Source: an uncultured Eubacteriales bacterium | GTDB lineage: Bacteria > Bacillota > Clostridia > Oscillospirales > Oscillospiraceae | Direction: 5' to 3' | DNA: 50,343 nt | NCBI GenBank assembly: GCA_900550585.1 | Contig: URST01000007.1 | Coordinates: 1-50,343 of the forward strand | Part shown: positions 50,231 to 50,343 of the stretch, piece by piece | Numbering within the stretch: position 1 is the stretch's first letter | Layout: each line of letters starts with the position of its first letter | The notes under the pieces: model-generated | What the model was told of the DNA's origin: nothing | What the model saw: the letters and a program-made list of their open reading frames with translations, nothing else | Database searches by the model: none | Made by a program: the position numbers and the translations under genes

Positions 50231-50343
50231 TCTTTCACTCCTGTTCTGCGGTTATTGTCATGGCGAAAGCTCTTGGCCGAATCTTTCGGGCAACAGCTCA
50301 CGCCACCACAGGTATGGTACAGGCGGGGCGGGCGATCACGCCC
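50231..50343. other. Right-edge intergenic stretch
   Basis: 113 bases upstream of the MalF-type gene, with no supportable coding start or terminator apart from the CAGGAG ribosome site. The operon probably begins further right. Confidence 0.5.

Overview
The window looks like a chromosomal segment of a GC-rich, spore-forming Firmicute, most plausibly an Oscillospirales/Oscillospiraceae gut bacterium. The evidence is the strong AGGAGG-type ribosome sites, the sporulation-type polysaccharide deacetylase, the DUF3793 protein, the meso-DAP lysine branch (dapF, lysA), the large repeat-rich surface proteins and the TTGACA/TATAAT promoters. The taxonomic placement is inference from gene content.

Positions 1-9985 (minus strand) hold a two-gene surface operon behind a consensus promoter, a cobalamin riboswitch and a row of intrinsic terminators. 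The first gene encodes a 2420-residue secreted protein with a DUF4430/transcobalamin-like region, a Big_2 domain, GLUG repeats and a C-terminal type I dockerin. The second, cut by the left edge, encodes a secreted cohesin-like domain followed by fibronectin type III repeats. This suggests a B12-controlled cohesin-dockerin surface assembly.

Positions 9995-19845 carry a MalT/LuxR-type regulator, an Eis-like acetyltransferase with a frameshift, and a 2009-residue surface protein with MBG/YDG-type repeats and a wall-anchor-like tail. Positions 20071-27037 hold dapF facing a coupled run of a C39-like protein, a membrane protein and lysA, then an NhaC-family antiporter and an enhancer-binding-protein-like regulator whose AAA+ motifs are degenerate. 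A PdaB-like deacetylase follows at 27235-28017.

Positions 28039-31911 are a type II-C CRISPR-Cas locus: tracrRNA, a damaged cas9 (in-frame stop plus loss of the REC lobe and of the RuvC-II Glu), intact cas1 and cas2, and a six-repeat array whose repeats carry a built-in extended -10 promoter. The array is read towards cas2.

Positions 32010-45104 contain a ThrE-type exporter, a transsulfuration-type PLP enzyme, two LysR regulators, a zinc-ribbon protein, a DUF3793 protein, a TetR-led operon (FGGY kinase, class II aldolase, GtrA, class III aminotransferase), a two-subunit chromate-transporter pair and a BirA-like ligase. Positions 45259-50230 contain a uracil permease preceded by a leader ORF overlapping a terminator (pyrBI-like attenuator candidate), a 4-alpha-glucanotransferase, and two CUT1 sugar ABC permeases whose operon enters from the right edge.
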